From assembly GCF_023336505.1 (NCBI RefSeq), contig NZ_JAMAST010000018.1, positions 1-52,619 of the forward strand: DNA of 52,619 nucleotides, written 5' to 3'. Origin of the DNA: Sporolactobacillus mangiferae. GTDB taxonomy: Bacteria > Bacillota > Bacilli > Bacillales > Sporolactobacillaceae. The notes beneath the pieces are model-generated. The model saw only the letters and a list, made by a program, of their open reading frames with translations, searched no databases and had not been told where the DNA came from. Positions 52,451 through 52,619 of this stretch are shown here, piece by piece (the stretch's first letter is position 1; every line of letters begins with the position of its first letter). The translations under genes and the position numbers were made by a program.

Positions 52451-52619
52451 GTAAACTCCTCCTAGATTCTGATATAAACAGATTTTCAAGTTCTTATGGT
52501 AAAAATCTGCCTTTTTTTGTGTACGTATATAATAACATAAAAAATCAATAATATTTCCAAAAAATGAAATAATTATTGGGAAAGCAGAGACAAAGATTGC
52601 AAGTTTAGGAAAACCGGGT

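Noticed and set aside
52451-52619. T-box leader upstream of ilvE
   Set aside because: No GGGTGGnACCGCG-like antiterminator word in the visible 169 bp; the region is only A/T-rich, and may continue beyond the window.

Overview
The window is chromosomal DNA from a low-to-moderate GC, endospore-forming member of the Bacillales. Evidence is the spoIIP sporulation gene, recU, dnaD and ponA, Shine-Dalgarno (SD) driven starts with many TTG/GTG codons, a TPP riboswitch and a CIRCE operator. The order recU-ponA-ypoC-nth-dnaD-asnS-aspB-ypmB-panC-birA-cca-mgsA-dapB-mazG matches the Bacillus subtilis ypjD-recU region, but dinG, panB, panD, bshA and bshB1 are missing from their usual places. A Sporolactobacillus-like lineage is plausible; the genus cannot be fixed from the sequence alone. 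I see no rRNA, tRNA, CRISPR array, prophage or intact insertion sequence.

Layout. 1-2.6 kb: a cut-off CatE-like dioxygenase and a methyl-accepting chemotaxis protein. 2.7-5.7 kb: spoIIP with a sigma-E-like promoter, then an AMP-forming acyl-CoA synthetase. 5.8-8.9 kb: a TPP-riboswitch-controlled ECF transporter (ykoE-ykoD-ykoC) for a thiamine precursor. 9.0-10.7 kb: small secreted or membrane proteins and YppE. 10.9-24.4 kb: the conserved core block, made of recU-ponA (plus strand), dnaD-nth-ypoC, ypmB-aspB-asnS, panC with a long structured leader, and mazG-dapB-mgsA-cca-birA (all minus strand). 24.5-32.6 kb: a mixed stretch with a YitT-family membrane protein behind a 24-bp dyad, a membrane-anchored amidase, a probable spore-coat protein, a small acetyltransferase, a MerR-like protein, a YeiH-family transporter, a short-chain dehydrogenase and a GNAT acetyltransferase.

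32.8-38.9 kb: htpG under a consensus promoter plus CIRCE, the alaR-alaT pair, and a divergent gpmA followed by a MATE exporter. 39.0-40.6 kb: a stand-alone condensation-domain acyltransferase behind a zinc-ribbon microprotein whose SD is folded into a hairpin. 40.8-47.3 kb: a complete branched-chain amino acid ABC transporter (livJHMGF) divergent from metA; the intergenic region carries a near-identical 16-bp element facing each gene. 47.4-52.6 kb: plsX, a Na+/drug-type ABC exporter pair (yhaQ/yhaP-like), a DUF2871 membrane protein and the branched-chain aminotransferase ilvE.

Functionally the window is mostly housekeeping: amino acid supply (aspB, asnS, dapB, metA, alaT, ilvE, liv), cofactors (thiamine precursor uptake, pantothenate, biotin), wall synthesis and recombination. 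The parts most worth a second look are regulatory: the panC leader RNA, the shared livJ/metA element, the dyad before the YitT gene, HrcA/CIRCE control of htpG, and the occluded SD of the zinc-ribbon gene. I did not find a convincing new multi-gene system.
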